Part shown: one piece after another, positions 15,900 to 24,264 of the stretch | Layout: every line of letters starts with the position of its first letter | How positions within the stretch are numbered: position 1 is the first letter of the stretch | Assembly: GCF_003857035.1 (NCBI RefSeq) | Contig: NZ_QGSY01000174.1 | Location: 1-33,861, forward strand | Direction: 5' to 3' | From: Micromonospora arida | GTDB taxonomy: Bacteria > Actinomycetota > Actinomycetes > Mycobacteriales > Micromonosporaceae | Length of the DNA: 33,861 nt | Translations under genes and position numbers: made by a program | The notes under the pieces: model-generated | Seen by the model: the letters and a program-made list of their open reading frames with translations, nothing else | What the model was told of the DNA's origin: nothing | Database searches by the model: none

Positions 15900-17336
15900 A
15901 TGAGTGACCAGCAGCAGCTGCGCAACTTCGTCAACGGCTCCTACGTCGACCCGTCCGACGGCGGTTACGCCGACCTGGTCGACCCCTGCACGGGTGAGGT
16001 GTTCGCCCAGGCCCCGGTCTCCGGGGCCGCCGACGTGGACGCGGCGATGAGCGCCGCCGCCACCGCGTTCGAGAGCTGGCGGGAGGTCACCCCCGCCGAG
16101 CGGCAGCGAGCGCTGCTCAAGCTCGCCGACGCCGTGGAGGCGCGCGCCGCCGAGCTGGTCGACGCCGAGGTCCGCAACACCGGCAAGCCCCGCCAGCTCA
16201 CCGCCGAGGAGGAGCTTCCGCCGGCGGTGGACCAGTTCCGGTTCTTCGCCGGTGCCGCCCGGATGTTGGAGGGGCGGTCCGCCGGGGAGTACCTGGCCGG
16301 GCACACCTCCTACGTGCGACGTGAGCCGATCGGCGTCTGCGCGCAGGTCACCCCCTGGAACTACCCGCTGATGATGGCGGTCTGGAAGATCGCCCCCGCG
16401 CTCGCCGCCGGCAACACGGTGGTGCTCAAGCCGTCGGACACCACCCCGGTGTCGACGCTGCTGCTCGCCGAGATCGCCGCCGAGTTCTTCCCGCCGGGGG
16501 TGTTCAACGTGGTCTGCGGCGACCGGGACACCGGTCGTACCCTCGTGTCGCACCCGACCCCCCAGCTGGTGTCGATCACCGGCTCGACCCGCGCGGGCAT
16601 GGAGGTAGCCGCCGCGGCGGCCCCCGACCTGAAGCGCACCCACCTGGAGCTGGGCGGCAAGGCCCCGGTGGTGATCTTCGACGACGCGGACGTGGCGGCG
16701 GCCGCCGAGGCCATCGCGCTGGGCGGCTACTTCAACGCCGGGCAGGACTGCACGGCGGCCACCCGGGTGCTGGCCGGCCCCGGCGTCCACGACGACTTCG
16801 TGGCGGCGCTCGCCGAGCAGGCCCGCAACACGAAGACCGGCGCTCCGGACGACGCCGACGTGCTCTACGGCCCCCTGAACAACGCCAACCAGCTCACCCG
16901 GGTCAGCGGTTTCGTGGACCGCCTGCCGGACCACGCGGCGATCCAGACCGGCGGGTCCCGGCAGGGCGAACGCGGCTACTTCTACGCGCCGACAGTGGTC
17001 TCCGGGCTGCGTCAGGCCGACGAGATCATCCAGGACGAGGTGTTCGGGCCGGTCATCACCGTGCAGCGCTTCTCCGACGAGGACGAGGCGGTGCGCTGGG
17101 CCAACGGCGTCGACTACGGCCTGTCCGCATCGGTCTGGACGCGGGACCACGGCCGGGCCATGCGGATGACCCGTCGACTGGACTTCGGCTGCGTCTGGGT
17201 CAACACGCACATTCCGTTCGTCTCGGAGATGCCGCACGGTGGCTTCAAGCACTCCGGGCACGGCAAGGACCTCTCGGTCTACAGCCTGGAGGACTACACC
17301 CGGATCAAGCACGTCATGCACAACCTGGGGAGCTGA
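15900..17336 (+). CDS. patD: Gamma-aminobutyraldehyde dehydrogenase
   Basis: A 478-residue NAD-dependent dehydrogenase oxidising 4-aminobutanal to 4-aminobutyrate in putrescine breakdown. Catalytic Asn154 (TPWNYPL), Glu250 (LELGGKAP) and Cys284 ([10 protein letters not shown]) are present. GQDCTA and the [21 protein letters not shown] segment are typical of the PatD/aminobutyraldehyde group. The ATG start follows GGAG at a suitable distance. Three bases separate its stop from the transaminase gene, so the two form an operon covering the two steps around GABA. Related betaine-aldehyde dehydrogenases are the main alternative; the neighbours favour the polyamine assignment. Confidence 0.92.
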   Translation: MSDQQQLRNFVNGSYVDPSDGGYADLVDPCTGEVFAQAPVSGAADVDAAMSAAATAFESWREVTPAERQRALLKLADAVEARAAELVDAEVRNTGKPRQLTAEEELPPAVDQFRFFAGAARMLEGRSAGEYLAGHTSYVRREPIGVCAQVTPWNYPLMMAVWKIAPALAAGNTVVLKPSDTTPVSTLLLAEIAAEFFPPGVFNVVCGDRDTGRTLVSHPTPQLVSITGSTRAGMEVAAAAAPDLKRTHLELGGKAPVVIFDDADVAAAAEAIALGGYFNAGQDCTAATRVLAGPGVHDDFVAALAEQARNTKTGAPDDADVLYGPLNNANQLTRVSGFVDRLPDHAAIQTGGSRQGERGYFYAPTVVSGLRQADEIIQDEVFGPVITVQRFSDEDEAVRWANGVDYGLSASVWTRDHGRAMRMTRRLDFGCVWVNTHIPFVSEMPHGGFKHSGHGKDLSVYSLEDYTRIKHVMHNLGS

Positions 17337-17339
17337 CCC

Positions 17340-18611
17340 ATGCCGTCGAGCGAGGAGCTGCACAAGCGGCGCGGCGATGCCGTGGCCCGGGGTGTCGGCA
17401 GTGTGATTCCGTCCTACGTGGACCGCGCGTGCGGCGGGACGATCACCGACGTGGACGGCCGGGAGTGGATCGACTTCGCCGCCGGCATCGCCGTGACCAG
17501 CGTGGGCAACTCGGCCCCGAGGGTGGTCGAGGCGGTCCGGGCGCAGGTGGAACGGTTCACCCACACCTGTTTCATGGTCGCGCCGTACGAGTCGTACGTG
17601 GCGGTGTGCGAGCAGCTCAACGCGTTGACGCCCGGCGGGTTCGCGAAACGCTCGGCGTTGTTCAACTCCGGCGCGGAGGCGGTGGAGAACGCCGTCAAGG
17701 TCGCCCGGCACGCCACCGGGCGGCCGGCGGTCGTGGTGTTCGACCACGCGTACCACGGCCGGACCAACCTGACCATGGCGCTGACCGCGAAGAACATGCC
17801 GTACAAGCACCGGTTCGGGCCGTTCGCCGGGGAGATCTACCGGGTGCCGATGTCGTACCCGCTGCGCGATGGTGGGCTCTCCGGCGCGGAGGCGGCGGCC
17901 CGGGCCGTCGAGATGATCGAGAAGCAGGTCGGCGCGGAGAACGTCGCCGCGCTGCTCATCGAGCCGATCCAGGGCGAGGGTGGCTTCGTCGTACCCGCGC
18001 CGGGTTTCCTGCCCGCGCTGCGGGCCTGGGCGACGGCGGCCGGGGTGGTCTTCGTCGCCGACGAGATCCAGACCGGTTTCTGCCGTACCGGCGACTGGTT
18101 CGCCTGTCAGCACGAGGGCGTCGAACCCGACCTGGTGACCCTGGCCAAGGGCATCGCCGGTGGCCTGCCGCTGGCCGCGGTGACCGGTCGGGCCGAGCTG
18201 ATGGACGCGGTGCACGTCGGTGGGCTCGGCGGCACGTACGGCGGCAACCCGATCGCCTGCGCCGCCGCGCTGGCCACCATCGAGACCATGCACGAGCTGG
18301 ACCTGGCCGGTGCGGCCCGACGGATCGAGTCGGTGCTGGTCCCCCGGCTACGGGCCATCGCCGAGCGGGATCCCCGGGTCGCCGAGGTACGCGGCCGGGG
18401 GGCGATGCTCGCCGTGGAGCTGGTGCTGCCGGGCACCCTGACCCCCGACCCGGTCGCCACCGCGGCGATCTCGGCGGCCTGTCACGCCGCCGGCCTGCTC
18501 ACCCTGACCTGTGGCACGTACGGAAACGTGCTGCGCTTCCTGCCCCCGCTGGTGATCTCCGACGGGCACCTCGGTCGGGGTGCCGACCTCCTCGACGCCG
18601 CCTTCGGGTGA
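17340..18611 (+). CDS. gabT: 4-aminobutyrate--2-oxoglutarate transaminase
   Basis: A 423-residue class III PLP aminotransferase converting GABA and 2-oxoglutarate to succinate semialdehyde and glutamate. Features: the cofactor-binding NSGAEAVENAVK (110-120), AYHGRT near 137, the aspartate pair DEIQTGF (Asp241) that holds the pyridine nitrogen, the Schiff-base Lys270 in LAKGIAGG, and GGLGGTYGGNPIACAA. The motif set and length match GabT. Cotranscribed with the aminobutyraldehyde dehydrogenase. The transcript ends at a two-hairpin terminator just after the stop codon. Confidence 0.93.
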   Translation: MPSSEELHKRRGDAVARGVGSVIPSYVDRACGGTITDVDGREWIDFAAGIAVTSVGNSAPRVVEAVRAQVERFTHTCFMVAPYESYVAVCEQLNALTPGGFAKRSALFNSGAEAVENAVKVARHATGRPAVVVFDHAYHGRTNLTMALTAKNMPYKHRFGPFAGEIYRVPMSYPLRDGGLSGAEAAARAVEMIEKQVGAENVAALLIEPIQGEGGFVVPAPGFLPALRAWATAAGVVFVADEIQTGFCRTGDWFACQHEGVEPDLVTLAKGIAGGLPLAAVTGRAELMDAVHVGGLGGTYGGNPIACAAALATIETMHELDLAGAARRIESVLVPRLRAIAERDPRVAEVRGRGAMLAVELVLPGTLTPDPVATAAISAACHAAGLLTLTCGTYGNVLRFLPPLVISDGHLGRGADLLDAAFG

Positions 18612-18615
18612 GCGG

Positions 18616-18669
18616 CGGAGGGGCCCGGTGCACGGGCCCCTCCGGCGACGGGCCCGGTGTGCCGGGCCC
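18616..18669. terminator. Double-hairpin bidirectional terminator
   Basis: Two GC hairpins lie between convergent genes. The first has a 12-bp perfect stem (CGGAGGGGCCCG at 18616-18627 pairing with 18633-18644) and a 5-base loop. The second has an 8-bp perfect stem, GGGCCCGG (18650-18657) with CCGGGCCC (18662-18669). There is no U-tract, as is usual in high-GC actinobacteria. It starts five bases after the gabT stop and also lies 12 bases beyond the stop of the opposing gene. Confidence 0.85.
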
Positions 18670-18680
18670 CTCCGGCGATG

Positions 18681-19355
18681 TCAGCGAAGCACCTCGACAG
18701 TGTTACGGCGCACCAGGTTCTTGCCCGGCTCGCGGATCTGCTCCATGGCGGCGGAGTTGAGCAGCACGCAACTGCCCGACGGGCCGGTCACCGTCACAGT
18801 GGTCGCCCGGTTGTTGTCCAGGTTGGTCACCCGCAGCCGGGTCCCGACCGGGAACTGCCCACTGGTCGCCGCCGGTCCGGCCGCCTCCTCGAAGAAGGTG
18901 ATCGCCCCGGAGCACGCCGACCGGGGCGCCGGGCCGGGTACGCCGGGAGACGCGGCGCCGGGGCGGACGGTGCCGGGGGCCGGAGCGCCGGCGGGCGGGG
19001 CCGCGCCGTCGACGCGTTCCACCACGTTGCGGCGGATCACGTTCTTCCCCGGCTCGCGGACCAGCTCCATGGCCGCCGCGTTGAGCAGCACGCAACTGCC
19101 CGACGGGCCGGTCACCGTCACTGTGGCCGCCCGGTTGTTGTCCAGGTTCGTCACCCGCAGCCGGGTACCCACCGGGAACCGGTCGCTGGTCGCCGCCGGC
19201 GCCCCGCCCTCCGCGGAGAAGGTGACCGAGCCGGAGCAGACCGACGACCGTGCCGGGGCCGTGTCGGCGAACCCGAAGCTGGTCCCCACCGACACGCCCA
19301 CCGCGGCGAGCACCGCCACGCTCGCTGCCAGCACGTGCCTGCGCTGCACCTTCAT
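18681..19355 (-). CDS. Secreted protein with two tandem RlpA-like double-psi barrel repeats
   Basis: A 224-residue exported protein. An N-terminal signal peptide (RRHVLAASVAVLAAVGVSV, cleavage around FGFADTA) precedes two copies of an approximately 75-residue domain joined by an Ala/Pro linker. Each copy opens with a Cys-Ser-Gly turn, then FPVGTRLRVTNLDNNRA, VTVTGPSGSCVLLN and AAMEL/AAMEQ. This order fits the RlpA/barwin double-psi beta-barrel (GTRVRVTNL, then DLS.AAA), but the catalytic Asp of RlpA (NDRGP) is absent, so lytic activity is unlikely. Two cysteines per copy may form disulfides. The ATG at 19355 is preferred over a GTG three codons upstream because GGGAGTG sits at the right distance. 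Function unknown; wall or carbohydrate binding is possible. Confidence 0.75.
   Translation of the reverse strand: MKVQRRHVLAASVAVLAAVGVSVGTSFGFADTAPARSSVCSGSVTFSAEGGAPAATSDRFPVGTRLRVTNLDNNRAATVTVTGPSGSCVLLNAAAMELVREPGKNVIRRNVVERVDGAAPPAGAPAPGTVRPGAASPGVPGPAPRSACSGAITFFEEAAGPAATSGQFPVGTRLRVTNLDNNRATTVTVTGPSGSCVLLNSAAMEQIREPGKNLVRRNTVEVLR
18702..18875. repeat. Intragenic direct repeat, copy 1 (C-terminal barrel)
   Basis: A 174-bp block nearly identical to 19026-19199, offset by exactly 324 bases (108 codons) in the same frame. Most differences are single substitutions. It marks a recent in-frame domain duplication within the secreted barrel protein. Confidence 0.85.
19026..19199. repeat. Intragenic direct repeat, copy 2 (N-terminal barrel)
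   Basis: Partner of the 18702-18875 block. A central segment of about 40 bases encoding GPSGSCVLLN and flanking residues is unchanged between copies, while the intervening linker is not repeated. Confidence 0.85.
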
Positions 19356-19412
19356 CGCCGTCACTCCCGTCCTCGGTGGTGTCCTTCACTCACCGGTACG
19401 GATCGAAGCGTC

Positions 19413-20090
19413 CTACCGTTCAGCCGGAACGGGTATCGATCGTGCGGCGGCCAGGTCCACCGGCCCGTACCGGGTGCGTGGGGCCCCGGTGCTCAGCGCC
19501 CAGTAACGGTCGCCGTACGACCAGTGCCACCACTCGGTCGGGTAGTTCACCATCCCCGCGCCGCCGAGGGCGTCCACCATGATCTGCCGGTGCCGACGGG
19601 CGGTGCCGCCGATCGTCGGCGCGGCGGTGAAGCAGGCGTCGGCGCTGTCTTCCGGGGTGGCGTCGATGGCCGTGCCCAGGTCCAGTTCCACGCCGTCGTC
19701 GGTGCAGAGCGTCAGGTCCACCGCGCCACCCGTGCTGTGCGGGGCCACCTCGACCGGTGCGACGAACTTCGTGGTCTCCCGGTGCAGCCGCTGCGGCGAC
19801 CAGTCCGGGTGCCGTCGGCGCAGCTCGTCGCGGTAGCCGGTGAAGATGGCCAGTTGCGCCTGGTACGGCCGGTAGCCCTCGACCACCAGCAGGCGCAGCC
19901 CACCGGGCAGGGCACGCTGCGCGGCCAGCAGGCGGTCCACGACACCGGCGCGCAACCGGGCGTACGCCCCGGCCGGGTCGGCCGCCCGGCCGTCGAGCCG
20001 CAACTCCGGCAGCTCACGCAGGTCCACGAACTCCTCGCCGTCGTCGGCGCTGGGCACCGCCGCCACCCGGGGGTCGGAGAGCAGGATCAT
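19413..20090 (-). CDS. vanX: D-alanyl-D-alanine dipeptidase, VanX type (M15D)
   Basis: A 225-residue zinc D,D-dipeptidase. The VanX active site is complete with correct spacing: Arg74 in EGYRPYQ, zinc ligands His118 and Asp125 in PHSTGGAVDL, Glu186 and His189 in EWWHW. VanX hydrolyses free D-Ala-D-Ala. No signal peptide is seen, in line with the cytoplasmic enzymes. The frame remains open upstream, but the ATG at 20090 overlaps the ligase stop as ATGA and begins the family. It is the last gene of the ligase/dipeptidase run. No vanH or D-lactate ligase accompanies it, so calling it a glycopeptide resistance gene would go beyond the sequence. Confidence 0.9.
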   Translation of the reverse strand: MILLSDPRVAAVPSADDGEEFVDLRELPELRLDGRAADPAGAYARLRAGVVDRLLAAQRALPGGLRLLVVEGYRPYQAQLAIFTGYRDELRRRHPDWSPQRLHRETTKFVAPVEVAPHSTGGAVDLTLCTDDGVELDLGTAIDATPEDSADACFTAAPTIGGTARRHRQIMVDALGGAGMVNYPTEWWHWSYGDRYWALSTGAPRTRYGPVDLAAARSIPVPAER

Positions 20091-21217
20091 CGGACGCTCC
20101 CCGCCGTGCTCGCGGGCCGTTCCGCGTGCCGGAGCCGGGCCAACTCGACGAGGCGGTCCACCACCTCCCGGTAGCTGACCCCGACGGCGGCCCACACCTT
20201 CGGGTACATCGAGTGCGCGGTGAAGCCGGGCATCGTGTTCAGCTCGTTGACGTACAGCTCACCGGACGTCTCGTCGTAGAAGAAGTCGACCCGGGCCAGA
20301 CCCCAACCGCCGATCGCGGCGAACGCGCGCAGCGACAGCTCGCGGACCCGCGCGGTCACCTCGTCCGCCAGCACGGCGGGGACGATCATCGGGTCGGCGT
20401 CGCCGAAGTACTTCTGCTGGTAGTCGAACCAGCCGCCGCTGACCTGCACCTCGCCCACCGCCGACGCCTCGGGACGCCAGCCACCGAGCACCGCGCACTC
20501 CAACTCCCGGCCGGCGATTCCCTGCTCGACCATGACGAGTTGGTCGTGGCGAAGCGCCTCCTCCACGGCGGCGACCAGGTCGTCACCCTCGCCGACGCGG
20601 GAGATGCCGATCGACGAACCCATGCTGGCCGGCTTGACGAAGAGTGGCCGGTTCAGCCCGGTCACCAACTTCTCCGGGTCGTCGACCGCCCGGTAGGCGT
20701 GCGCGTCGAACGACACGTACGGGGTGACGGGGATGCCCTCGGCGCGCAGCGCCCGCTTCATCGCCACCTTGTTCATGCCGACCGCCGAGGCGAGGATGCC
20801 GCACCCGACGTACGGCACGTTCAGTGACTCCAGCAGCCCCTGCACCACCCCGTCCTCGCCGTACGGACCGTGCAGCACGGGGAAGACCACGTCCAGCTCG
20901 GCGTGCACCGCGCCGGGGGCGTTGCCGGCGGACACCTGCACGACACCCGGACGCCGACCGGCCCGCAACTCGACGGCCGGCCCGGTCACCACCAACTGGT
21001 CGTCGATGGCCCGCTCGCCGGCCGGCCGATCGCGCAACCCGGCCAGCAGCGCGTCGGGCATCAGCCGGAACCCGCCGCTGCGGGTGACACCGATGGCGAC
21101 AGTGCGGTAGCCGCCACCGGCGAGCGCCCGGGCCACCCCGAGCGCGGAGGCACAGGAGACCTCGTGCTCCGCCGACGGTCCACCGAACAGGATTCCGATC
21201 CGAACTGGCGCGCTCAC
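20087..21217 (-). CDS. ddl: D-alanine--D-alanine ligase
   Basis: A 376-residue ATP-grasp ligase. Visible are the N-terminal FGGPSAEHEVS, HGPYGEDG near 116, the phosphate loop KPASMGSSIGIS (195-206), EQGIAGRELECAV, and the metal-binding LYVNELNTMPGFTAHSMYP. The omega-loop pair Lys269-Tyr270 (FDYQQKY) is that of D-Ala-D-Ala ligases, and Met337 occupies the position (DdlB Leu282) that is Arg in the D-Ser ligase VanC2. D-Ala as second substrate is therefore predicted rather than D-lactate or D-serine. The GTG start overlaps the upstream dehydratase stop as GTGA, and its own stop overlaps the dipeptidase start. Confidence 0.92.
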   Translation of the reverse strand: MSAPVRIGILFGGPSAEHEVSCASALGVARALAGGGYRTVAIGVTRSGGFRLMPDALLAGLRDRPAGERAIDDQLVVTGPAVELRAGRRPGVVQVSAGNAPGAVHAELDVVFPVLHGPYGEDGVVQGLLESLNVPYVGCGILASAVGMNKVAMKRALRAEGIPVTPYVSFDAHAYRAVDDPEKLVTGLNRPLFVKPASMGSSIGISRVGEGDDLVAAVEEALRHDQLVMVEQGIAGRELECAVLGGWRPEASAVGEVQVSGGWFDYQQKYFGDADPMIVPAVLADEVTARVRELSLRAFAAIGGWGLARVDFFYDETSGELYVNELNTMPGFTAHSMYPKVWAAVGVSYREVVDRLVELARLRHAERPASTAGSVR

Positions 21218-22224
21218 GCCGCCGCCCCTTCCGCAGCCAGGTCGGCGGATCGCGGGGCCATCAACCGGGCCACCAACGCCGCCTCCACGTTTCCGCCGGT
21301 CAGCACCACGCCGACCGTCCGCTGCCGGTCCCCGTCCGGTGGAAGCCGGAGAGCGCCGGCCAGGCCCGCCGCCCCCGACGGCTCGGCGAGCACCTTGAGC
21401 TCCGTCAGGATCAGCCGAAACGCCGCCGCGATCTCGTCGTCGTCGACCCGGACGACCCCGCGCAGCGTGTCCCGCACGATGGCGAACGGCAGCTCCCCCA
21501 CGCAGGACGGCCGCAGCCCGTCAGCGATGGTGGGCGCCGGTGCGACCGGCACGCGTACACCTGCCGCCAGACTGCGGGCGAGCGAGTCGCAGCCCACCGG
21601 CTCCACGCCGTACACCTCGATGCCGGAGCCGGCGGCGGCCAGGCACGCGCCGGCCACCCCGCCACCACCACCCACCGGTACGACCAACACGTCCAACGGC
21701 GTCCCCACGCGCTCGGCGTCCTCGATCAGCTCCAGGCTCGCGGTGCCCTGCCCGGCGATCACGTCCGGGTGGTCGTACGCGTCGACGACGGGGTGACCGC
21801 TCTCGTCGCTGAGCCCGTTGGCCACCGCCACCCGCTCCTCGACGCTGGTGCCGGCGAACACCACCCGCGCTCCCGCCGCGCGCGCCCGGTCGACCTTCGT
21901 CGATGCCGCGTCGACCGGCAGCACCACTGTCGCCGCGAGCCCGTGCTGCCCGGCCGCCAGCGCCACCGCCACCGCGTGGTTGCCGGTGCTCTGCGCGATC
22001 ACCCCGGTGTGGCCGGCCGCCGCGAGGCGGCCAACCGCGCGCAGCGCGCCCCGCATCTTGTACGAGCCGCCGTGCTGGAGGTTCTCCGCCTTGAGCAGGA
22101 CCCGTGCCCCGGCAAGCCCGTCGATCACCGGGGACCGCAGCACGGGGGTACGGACCACGCGGCCGGCAAGCCAGCGGCTGGCCTCCTCGACATCGGCCCG
22201 GACCTGGCCAACGGTGCGTGTCAT
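21214..22224 (-). CDS. Threonine/serine dehydratase or serine racemase family (PLP fold type II)
   Basis: A 336-residue PLP enzyme of the IlvA/serine-racemase fold. Lys56 in GGSYKMRGA forms the Schiff base, STGNHAVAVA is the asparagine loop, GGGGGVAG the phosphate-binding glycine loop, and SGAAGLAG plus GGNVE close the fold. There is no C-terminal ACT domain, so it is the catabolic/racemase type rather than feedback-regulated IlvA. VEPVGCDS resembles, but does not fully match, the metal site of serine racemases. The ATG at 22224 follows AAAGGAG at five bases. Being co-translated with a D-Ala-D-Ala ligase, a D-amino-acid supply role is possible; dehydration of Ser or Thr is the default assignment. 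Confidence 0.85.
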   Translation of the reverse strand: MTRTVGQVRADVEEASRWLAGRVVRTPVLRSPVIDGLAGARVLLKAENLQHGGSYKMRGALRAVGRLAAAGHTGVIAQSTGNHAVAVALAAGQHGLAATVVLPVDAASTKVDRARAAGARVVFAGTSVEERVAVANGLSDESGHPVVDAYDHPDVIAGQGTASLELIEDAERVGTPLDVLVVPVGGGGGVAGACLAAAGSGIEVYGVEPVGCDSLARSLAAGVRVPVAPAPTIADGLRPSCVGELPFAIVRDTLRGVVRVDDDEIAAAFRLILTELKVLAEPSGAAGLAGALRLPPDGDRQRTVGVVLTGGNVEAALVARLMAPRSADLAAEGAAA

Positions 22225-22246
22225 CGTCTCTCCTTTTTCGGGCACA

Positions 22247-22289
22247 CCACAGGCGGGGTCCAGCGGTACGTGGACCCCGGTGACTGTGG
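22247..22289 (-). terminator. Two-part stem-loop between kinase and dehydratase genes
   Basis: An outer stem, CCACAG (22247-22252) with CTGTGG (22284-22289), encloses a perfect 9-bp inner stem, CGGGGTCCA (22254-22262) with TGGACCCCG (22271-22279), and an 8-base loop. It begins ten bases after the kinase stop codon and ends about 20 bases before the dehydratase start. It could terminate or attenuate the transcript between the two-component genes and the enzymes; there is no U-tract. Confidence 0.65.
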
Positions 22290-22298
22290 GTGGAAGTG

Positions 22299-23363
22299 TC
22301 AGTTCAAGGTGGGTAGCTGGACGTCGACCCGCAGGCCGCCGTACTCGGCGGGCCGGGCCGCGATGATGCCGTCGTGGGCCTGGGTGATCGAGCGGGCGAT
22401 GGCCAGGCCCAGGCCGGCCCCGCCGCCCTGCGAGGTCCGGTCCCGGGCGAGCCGGCGGAACGGCTCGAACAGACCGGCCACCGCCTCGGCCGGCACGGGC
22501 TGACCGGTGTTGACCACGGACAGCGCGGGCACGCCGCTCACCACGACAGTCAGTGAGCCGCCCGGCCGGTTGTACTTGATCCCGTTCTCCACCAGGTTGG
22601 TGACCAGGCGTTCCAGCAACACCCGCTCGCCGACGACGACCCGGGGTACGAGATGGGTCTCCACGGTGACCCCGGCCTCCCGGGCCCGGTCCCGGTATCC
22701 GGCCAGCACCGCCTCGACGATCGTGTCCAACCGCTGCGGTATCCGCGATCGGAGGCCCTGGTCGCTCTCGCTGAGCGCGAGCAGGCCCTCGATCAGTCGT
22801 TCGTTGCGCTCGTTGGTCTCCAGCAGCTGACTGGTCAGCAGCTCCAACTGTTCGCCGCTGAGCGCCCTGGCCATGCCGACCTCGATGAGCGTCCGCTGCA
22901 CGGCGAGGGGCGTCCGCAGCTCGTGCGAGGCGTTCGCGGCGAACCGCCGCTGCCCCTCGTACCCGGCGGAGACGCGTTCCATCATCTCGTCGATCGCCCG
23001 GGACAGCCGGGCCAACTCGTCGCTGCCCCGGGGCCGGATCCGGTGACCGAGGTTCTGCGGGCCGAGGTGCCCGATCGGCCCGGCCAGGTCAGCGACCGGG
23101 CGCAGGCACCACACCGCGGCGAACCAGAGCCCCACCAGGACGGCCAGGGTCACGAGCAGGACGGCCACCAGGGGCAGCATGAACGCCCCGGGCCGTACGT
23201 TGCCGCACACCGTCGACAATCCGGGCATGGGCAGGTCGCAGAACTGCTGCCCCCAGGTCCAGGTCATCCCCGACAGCCACTTGCCCATCGCCGGCAGTAT
23301 CGGGCCGGCCAGCAGCGCCAGCAGCCCCACCAGCAGCACCCGTCGTCGGGGCGTCCAGCTCAC
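22299..23363 (-). CDS. Sensor histidine kinase (HAMP, VanS-like)
   Basis: A 354-residue membrane kinase: TM1 at about 8-25, an exported loop of 35 residues with two cysteines (42 and 53), TM2 at 61-84, then HAMP (88-140), the dimerisation helix with phosphoacceptor His147 in ASHELRTPL, and an ATPase domain with the N box LVTNLVENGIKYN, the G boxes (GGGAGLGLAI) and LFEPF. The start is the GTG that overlaps the response-regulator stop (GTGA); the longer open frame upstream is a shadow of the regulator gene. Size and domain order match VanS-type and similar sensors. The short external loop suggests detection of an envelope event or ligand, identity unknown. Confidence 0.92.
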   Translation of the reverse strand: MSWTPRRRVLLVGLLALLAGPILPAMGKWLSGMTWTWGQQFCDLPMPGLSTVCGNVRPGAFMLPLVAVLLVTLAVLVGLWFAAVWCLRPVADLAGPIGHLGPQNLGHRIRPRGSDELARLSRAIDEMMERVSAGYEGQRRFAANASHELRTPLAVQRTLIEVGMARALSGEQLELLTSQLLETNERNERLIEGLLALSESDQGLRSRIPQRLDTIVEAVLAGYRDRAREAGVTVETHLVPRVVVGERVLLERLVTNLVENGIKYNRPGGSLTVVVSGVPALSVVNTGQPVPAEAVAGLFEPFRRLARDRTSQGGGAGLGLAIARSITQAHDGIIAARPAEYGGLRVDVQLPTLN

Positions 23364-24025
23364 GCCGCGCCGCCGATGCGGTAGCCGGCCTTCGGAACGG
23401 TGTGGATGATCGCGGGATCGCCGAGCTTCTTGCGCAGGGTCATCACGGTGACCCGTACGGCGTTGGTGAACGGGTCGGCGAACTCGTCCCAGGCCTGCTC
23501 CAGCAACTCCTCGGCGCTGACCACCTGGCCGTCCGCGCGTAGCAGCACGTGCAGCACCGCGAACTCCTTCGGGCTCAACGCGAGGGGGCGGCCGTCCCGG
23601 GTGGCCAGGTGCCGGCCCACGTCCAGTGCCAGGCCGTCCTGGGCGAGCACCGGTGGCAGCGCCGGCGTTGACCGTCGCCCGAGGGCCTGCACCCGGGCCA
23701 CCAGTTCGGCGAAGGCGAACGGCTTGGTCAGGTAGTCGTCCGCGCCGAGGCCGAGGCCCTCCACCCGGTCCCGGATGCCGGCCGCCGCGGTGAGCAGCAG
23801 CACCCGGGTGCCGACCTGTGAGTCGGCGATACTCCGGCACACCTCGTCGCCGGTGTGTCCGGGCATGTCCCGGTCCAGCACCGCGACGTCGTACCGGTTC
23901 ACCCCGACCCGCTCCAGCGCACCGTCCCCGTCGTAGCAGACGTCGACGGCCATCGAGAGGCGGCGCAGCCCTTCGGCCACCGTGTCCGCCAACAACCGCT
24001 CGTCGTCCGCCACCAGCACCCGCAC
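23360..24025 (-). CDS. OmpR/VanR-family response regulator
   Basis: A 221-residue regulator. The receiver domain has the acidic pair in ADDER (residues 6-9), phosphoacceptor Asp51 in VLDRDMPG, a Thr in LLTAA and the conserved Lys in LTKPF. The C-terminal winged helix contains LALSPKEFAVLHVLL, the recognition region TNAVRVTVMTLRKKLG and the closing TVPKAGYRIG. The GTG at 24025 is chosen because the family begins there and GGGGGAG precedes it by nine bases. Paired by a GTGA overlap with the kinase; likely controls the downstream ligase/dipeptidase genes and itself. Confidence 0.92.
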   Translation of the reverse strand: MRVLVADDERLLADTVAEGLRRLSMAVDVCYDGDGALERVGVNRYDVAVLDRDMPGHTGDEVCRSIADSQVGTRVLLLTAAAGIRDRVEGLGLGADDYLTKPFAFAELVARVQALGRRSTPALPPVLAQDGLALDVGRHLATRDGRPLALSPKEFAVLHVLLRADGQVVSAEELLEQAWDEFADPFTNAVRVTVMTLRKKLGDPAIIHTVPKAGYRIGGAA

Positions 24026-24264
24026 GTTTTTCCGCTCCCCCAGTTCGGCTTGCCCGGCATACCGTCGCAGGCCCGGGTTAAGGGTTCTGTAAGCACCCGC
24101 CGCAGCCATCCTCCACGTGGGTGTCCAGCGGGCAAACCACCGCAAGCCAGTCCCGGTCGACTTCGTGCCCGTGTCACGTCATCTGGGTCGTCCGTCCCCG
24201 AAGGCCCCGGCGGTTGGCGTGTGGGGGTGAGCTGCGTCACGATGGGGGCCGAGGAGGTCGCCCG
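24026..24264. other. Upstream region of the two-component operon, no intact gene
   Basis: The stretch between the response-regulator start and the regulator remnant at 24265. It holds the candidate AACCC-type operator at 24074-24093 and the ribosome-binding site (GAGGAGG) of the remnant, both noted separately. No intact gene or RNA gene is seen. Confidence 0.5.
24074..24093 (-). promoter_or_regulatory. Candidate autoregulatory site upstream of the response regulator
   Basis: On the minus strand this reads CTTACAGAACCCTTAACCCG, with a direct repeat AACCC-TT-AACCC, 49 bases upstream of the regulator start. AT-rich direct repeats of this kind stand out in GC-rich DNA and are typical of OmpR-family promoter sites. 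The assignment is pattern-based. Confidence 0.35.

Noticed and set aside
15705..18293. 862-codon open frame on the minus strand
   Set aside because: It is the reverse shadow of the dehydrogenase and GABA transaminase genes; the translation has no domain and is rich in Arg, Gly, His and Val.
20087..21217. Vancomycin-type D-Ala-D-Lac or D-Ala-D-Ser ligase
   Set aside because: The omega loop has Lys-Tyr and the second specificity position is Met, both as in D-Ala-D-Ala ligases; no vanH or VanT gene is nearby.
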